From Nocardioides caeni (GTDB taxonomy: Bacteria; Actinomycetota; Actinomycetes; Propionibacteriales; Nocardioidaceae): DNA of 33,206 nucleotides. The notes beneath the pieces are model-generated. The model was given only the letters and a program-made list of their open reading frames with translations. It had not been told where the DNA came from and ran no database searches. Position numbers and translations under genes: made by a program. The stretch covers positions 1-33,206 of the forward strand of contig NZ_STGW01000022.1 in assembly GCF_004912195.1 (NCBI RefSeq). The letters are read 5' to 3'. Below, piece by piece: positions 29,797 to 33,206 of the stretch (the first letter of the stretch is position 1; every line of letters begins with the position of its first letter).

Positions 29797-30603
29797 ATGA
29801 CCACGTTCGCTCCCACGCACGCCGCCCCCGTCCCTCCGGCGGCCGGCACCACCCACTCGATGGAGGTGCGCGACGTCCACAAGAGCTTCGGTCCCTACGA
29901 CATCCTGACCGGGATGAACCTCAACTTCGTCGACGACGCGATCACGACGATCCTGGGGCCGTCGGGCACGGGCAAGAGCGTCCTCATCAAGCACCTGGTG
30001 GGGCTGCTCGAGCCCGACCAGGGCGAGGTGCTCATCTTCGGGCAGGACATCTGGAAGATCAGCAAGGCCGAGCGCTACGAGCTCCGCAAGCGCTTCGGCG
30101 TGCTCTTCCAGGACGGCGCTCTGTTCGGCTCGATGAACATCTTCGACAACGTCTGCTTCCCGCTGCGCAAGCACACCGACATGCACGAGAAGGACATCCG
30201 CGACCTCGTCATGGACCGGCTCCAGGAGGTCGGCCTCGAGGGCGCGGCGGCGAAGCTGCCCAGCGAGGTCTCGGGCGGCATGCGCAAACGCGCCGGGTTC
30301 GCCCGTGCGCTCATCCTCGACCCCGACATCGTCATGTTCGACGAGCCGGACTCCGGCCTCGACCCGGTCCGCACCAGCCTGCTGAACGACGTGATCCTCG
30401 AGATGCACGAGCGCCACAAGGGCACCTACATGGTCGTCACCCACGACATGGCCACGGCGCGCAAGGTCAGCGACTACATCGGCGTCGTGTGGAAGGGCAA
30501 GTGCATCCACTACAGCGAGGCGGAGGCGGCCTTCAACTCCGACAACGACTTCGTCCGGCAGTTCCTGGCCGGCTCCTCCGCCGGCCCGCTGGGGATGGAC
30601 TGA
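29797..30603 (+). CDS. mceG: Mce/MlaF-type ABC transporter ATP-binding protein
   Basis: The product has 268 aa from ATG 29797, with AGAGGAA upstream. Walker A is GPSGTGKS (54-61), the Q-loop FQDGALF, the signature VSGGMRKRAGF, Walker B DIVMFDEPDSGLDPV and the H-loop VVTHDM. The MRKR signature and DEPDSGLDP are typical of the MlaF/MceG/Mkl group that powers lipid import with YrbE permeases. In mycobacteria the single MceG gene is unlinked to mce operons; here the ATPase lies inside the operon between yrbE and mce genes, giving a self-contained importer. The stop overlaps the next start by one base (TGATG). Confidence 0.94.
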   Translation: MTTFAPTHAAPVPPAAGTTHSMEVRDVHKSFGPYDILTGMNLNFVDDAITTILGPSGTGKSVLIKHLVGLLEPDQGEVLIFGQDIWKISKAERYELRKRFGVLFQDGALFGSMNIFDNVCFPLRKHTDMHEKDIRDLVMDRLQEVGLEGAAAKLPSEVSGGMRKRAGFARALILDPDIVMFDEPDSGLDPVRTSLLNDVILEMHERHKGTYMVVTHDMATARKVSDYIGVVWKGKCIHYSEAEAAFNSDNDFVRQFLAGSSAGPLGMD

Positions 30604-31856
30604 TGGCGCGCCCACGGCTGAGGATCGCCCCCGGGGTCGCGGCCGGGGTTCTCGGGATCGCCCTGGTCGGTGGCGCCGTCATGGTGCTGGACCAGCGCGA
30701 CGGCTACCGCGTCAGCGCGGTGGTCCCCAACGCCGGCAACCTCTTCATCGGCAGCTCGGTGATGTACGACGGCTACGAGGCCGGCAGCGTGACCGGCATC
30801 GAGGTGCAGGACGGCAAGGCGCTGATCGAGCTCTCGATCGACGACGAGTTCGGCCCGCTCCACGACGGCGCGACGGTCGAGGTCGTCTGGAAGGCGGCGC
30901 TCGGCGAGCGGCTGGTCCGCGTCGTCGACGGCGACGAGGGCAGCGCGGAGCTGCCCGAGGGCGCCCTGCTCGCCGGCGTCCAGCGCGAGCCGGTCGAGCT
31001 GGACGCGGTGCTGTCGGCGCTCGACGAGCCGACGCGGGCCCACCTCTCCTCGCTCGTCTCCCGTCTCCAGGGCACCCTGGACGGACGGGAGCAGGACGCC
31101 AACGCCAGCCTCCACGCCGCCGGGCCGGCGCTCGAGGAGCTCGGCGCGGTCCTCCGCGAGGTCGACACCGACGGCGAGGCGATCAAGCAGATCGTCACCC
31201 AGCTCGACGAGACGATGCAGATCCTCGCGTCCCGCGGCGAGAGTCTCGAGCAGGTCGTCACCTCGCTCGCCTCGGCCACCGACACCATCGCGGCGCAGGA
31301 GCGCAGCGTCGGGGACACCCTCCAGAAGCTCCCGCCGGTCCTCGACCAGGCGGACACGACGCTGGCCCGCGTGCCGGGCACCGTGGACAAGACGCTGCCG
31401 CTGCTGGAGGACCTCGCCCCGGCGACCAGCAGCCTGACCTCGGTGTCGCGCAACCTGCGGCCGCTGCTGCGTGACCTGCGGCCGACGGTCGGCGACCTGC
31501 GGCCGACGCTGGACCGGCTCTCGCAGCTCCTCGGCATCACGCCCGGGCTGCTCGATGGCTCGACCGCGGCCGCCCCCGACGCCGACGACGCGATGACGGG
31601 CCTCACCCCGGTGCTGGAGTTCCTGCGGCCCTACACGCCCGAGATCGCCGGATGGGCCACCAACTGGGGATCGGCCGCCGGCAACCGGGACAACCAGGGT
31701 CACTACGTCCGCTTCAACATCCAGGCGGGCGTCGAGAGCGTCATCCCCAGTCCGACGGGCCAGCCCGGGCCGGGCGTGACCCAGAACCTGACCCCCGACC
31801 CGGGTGAGCCGGTCGGGCAGCCCTGGACCGACGCCTACGGAAGCGGCATGCGATGA
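30603..31856 (+). CDS. mceA: Mce family lipid-transport protein, first in operon
   Basis: The product has 417 aa from ATG 30603. Residues 9-30 are an N-terminal membrane anchor (APGVAAGVLGIALVGGAVMVL). The MCE domain follows at about 33-125: YRVSAVVPNAGNLFIGSSVMYDGYEAGSVTGIEV, then GATVEVVWKAALGERLVRV. A long helical region follows (160-330) with hydrophobic heptads, ending in LRPLLRDLRPTVGDLRPTLDRL. Such helices build the tunnel that carries lipids across the envelope. The C-terminal 80 residues are Gly/Pro-rich. The stop overlaps the next start as ATGA. Substrate unknown. Confidence 0.92.
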   Translation: MARPRLRIAPGVAAGVLGIALVGGAVMVLDQRDGYRVSAVVPNAGNLFIGSSVMYDGYEAGSVTGIEVQDGKALIELSIDDEFGPLHDGATVEVVWKAALGERLVRVVDGDEGSAELPEGALLAGVQREPVELDAVLSALDEPTRAHLSSLVSRLQGTLDGREQDANASLHAAGPALEELGAVLREVDTDGEAIKQIVTQLDETMQILASRGESLEQVVTSLASATDTIAAQERSVGDTLQKLPPVLDQADTTLARVPGTVDKTLPLLEDLAPATSSLTSVSRNLRPLLRDLRPTVGDLRPTLDRLSQLLGITPGLLDGSTAAAPDADDAMTGLTPVLEFLRPYTPEIAGWATNWGSAAGNRDNQGHYVRFNIQAGVESVIPSPTGQPGPGVTQNLTPDPGEPVGQPWTDAYGSGMR

Positions 31857-33206
31857 CCCAGTCCACGAAGCGCCTCGGCGATGTCGGCAAGGCAGCCGTG
31901 GTCGCCGTACTGATCGCCGCGGGGGTCGCGGGCATCGGCTCCCGCCTCGGCGGCGAGGACGAGAACGACCTGGTGCGTGCCCGCTTCGCCTCGGCAGCCC
32001 CGCTGGTCGAGGGCAACGAGGTGAAGATCGACGGCGTGGTCGTGGGCTCGGTCAAGAGCCTCAGCGTCGAGGACGGCATGGCCGAGGTCGGCCTCGAGCT
32101 CGACGAGCAGGCGCGCCCGCTGCACAGCGACGCCCGCCTCACCATCCGGCCCGTCAGTCTCCTCGGCGAGCGGTACGTCGACCTGGACCGCGGCAGCCCG
32201 GACGCTCCGCTGCTGGAGCGGGGTGAGGTGATCCCGGTGGAGCAGACCGCCACGTCGGTCGGTCTCGACGAGGTCCTCAACACCATCGACGAATCGACCG
32301 GCGACGGGCTCCGTGCACTCGTCACCACGTTGGGCGAGGGCATGCAGGGCAACGGCGCGAATGCCGACGAGGCGTTGCGGCTGCTCTCGCCGAGCCTGCG
32401 GGACGCGACCGCCATGGCCGCCGTGCTGGACGAGCACAACGAGCTCCTCGCCAGCCTCATCACCAGCTTCGAGCCGGTCGCCAGCGCCCTCGCGACGCGT
32501 GACGGGAAGGCGATGGATCAGCTCGTCGACTCCTCCGACCGGGTGCTGAGCGCGGTACGGGAGCGGCAGGTCAAGCTGGAGCGGACGCTTGCGAAGCTCC
32601 CCGGCACCCTGCGGGTCCTGCGGACCACGTTGGGCAACCTGCGCTCGGCCTCCGACGACACCGCGCCGACGTTGCGAGAGCTGCGGCCCCTGACCTCGGC
32701 GCTGCCCGATCTCGCGGACGAGCTGCGCGTCTTCTCCGACGTGCTCGACCCGGCGCTCGCGACCTCCGAGCCCGTGCTGCAGAAGGCCGACCAGCTGCTG
32801 CGGGCCGCGGCACCCGTGGCCCGGCACCTCCGCACCGCCGGCGGCGGCCTCGCGGACAGCACCACCGGAGTCGAACGACTCACCGACGAGCTCGCCCGCA
32901 ACCGTCAGCACCTCTTCGACTACATCCGCTTCTGGGCGCTCACGACCAACGGCCACGACGGCCTGTCGCACTACTTCCGCGCCCACTACGTCGTCGACCC
33001 GGACACGCTGCTCGGCCTGCTGCCGGTCGCGAAGCAGAGCGGCACCCAGGGCCGGACCCCGGCCCCGCCCGTCAGCGCCAACCCCGGGGGGAGCGACCCC
33101 CTCGACGGGCTCGGTGGCCTGCTCGACGGCGTCGGCGGCGTGCTCGACGGCCTGCTCCAGCCCCGGGGCAGCAGTGCCACCGGTCTCAGCCAGCAGCAGG
33201 AGCTCG
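31853..33206 (+). CDS. mceB: Mce family lipid-transport protein, second in operon (cut by window end)
   Basis: The reading frame is open from ATG 31853 to the window edge, at least 451 codons, with no stop. An N-terminal anchor (GKAAVVAVLIAAGVAGIGS) is followed by an MCE domain: ARFASAAPLVEGNEVKIDGVVVGSV, then ARLTIRPVSLLGERYVDL. A long helical rod (about 135-370) shows LRVLRTTLGNLRSASDDTAPTLRELRP-like repeats. Near the edge the sequence becomes Gly/Asp/Leu-rich (PLDGLGGLLDGVGGVLDGLL). The start overlaps the previous stop (ATGA). Actinobacterial operons normally hold six mce genes in a row, so about four more are expected to the right. Confidence 0.92.
   Translation, partial: MTQSTKRLGDVGKAAVVAVLIAAGVAGIGSRLGGEDENDLVRARFASAAPLVEGNEVKIDGVVVGSVKSLSVEDGMAEVGLELDEQARPLHSDARLTIRPVSLLGERYVDLDRGSPDAPLLERGEVIPVEQTATSVGLDEVLNTIDESTGDGLRALVTTLGEGMQGNGANADEALRLLSPSLRDATAMAAVLDEHNELLASLITSFEPVASALATRDGKAMDQLVDSSDRVLSAVRERQVKLERTLAKLPGTLRVLRTTLGNLRSASDDTAPTLRELRPLTSALPDLADELRVFSDVLDPALATSEPVLQKADQLLRAAAPVARHLRTAGGGLADSTTGVERLTDELARNRQHLFDYIRFWALTTNGHDGLSHYFRAHYVVDPDTLLGLLPVAKQSGTQGRTPAPPVSANPGGSDPLDGLGGLLDGVGGVLDGLLQPRGSSATGLSQQQEL

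Overview
The window reads as chromosome of a high-GC actinomycete, most likely Nocardioides or a relative. This is an inference from very GC-rich third codon positions, IdeR/DtxR-type iron boxes, a homodimeric AceE-type pyruvate dehydrogenase and an actinobacterial Mce operon. The genus cannot be fixed without a search.

Layout. (1) Positions 1-2530 are an eroded prophage or mobile-element remnant of less GC-rich composition. On the minus strand it holds two adjacent phage-style tRNA genes (His with an abnormal long variable arm, and Arg), an HNH endonuclease, two small genes and a frameshifted head-tail adaptor gene. Two or three small plus-strand genes lie beside or between them. (2) Positions 2817-6968 hold a large secreted lipoprotein (beta-propeller plus two DUF3558-like segments), a membrane-anchored protein of unknown function, a STAS-domain antagonist and a 47-aa basic protein. 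(3) Positions 7017-17367 form an iron-siderophore region: two FecCD permeases (the first carries an N-terminal RDD domain), their ATPase, an AraC regulator, four different substrate-binding lipoproteins, a siderophore-interacting flavin reductase and a FhuF-like Fe-S reductase. Three IdeR-like boxes lie in front of three transcription units, one of them directly over a start codon. (4) Positions 26541-17429, minus strand, form a pyruvate/lipoate block: lipoate-protein ligase, LysR regulator, aceE, aceF, pyc. (5) A minus-strand SDR dehydrogenase and a small membrane protein follow. (6) From 28012 to the end is the start of an Mce lipid-import operon: two YrbE permeases, an ABC ATPase inside the operon, one complete Mce protein and one cut by the window edge.

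How the genes fit together. The iron block covers capture (four binding proteins), import (permease pair plus ATPase), reductive release (SIP and FhuF) and control (IdeR boxes, AraC regulator), mostly with 4-bp stop/start overlaps. The pyruvate block couples both fates of pyruvate (acetyl-CoA by AceE/AceF, oxaloacetate by Pyc) with the ligase that could lipoylate AceF and a LysR regulator whose start is preceded by a perfect 8+8 bp palindrome.

Most unusual signals: the RDD-FecCD fusion, the four-receptor iron operon, the His tRNA with a class-II-like variable arm, a palindrome-bearing in-frame insertion inside the Pyc biotin-carboxylase domain, and a perfect 30-bp tandem duplication in the second YrbE permease. 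I found no CRISPR array, insertion sequence or recognisable defence system.
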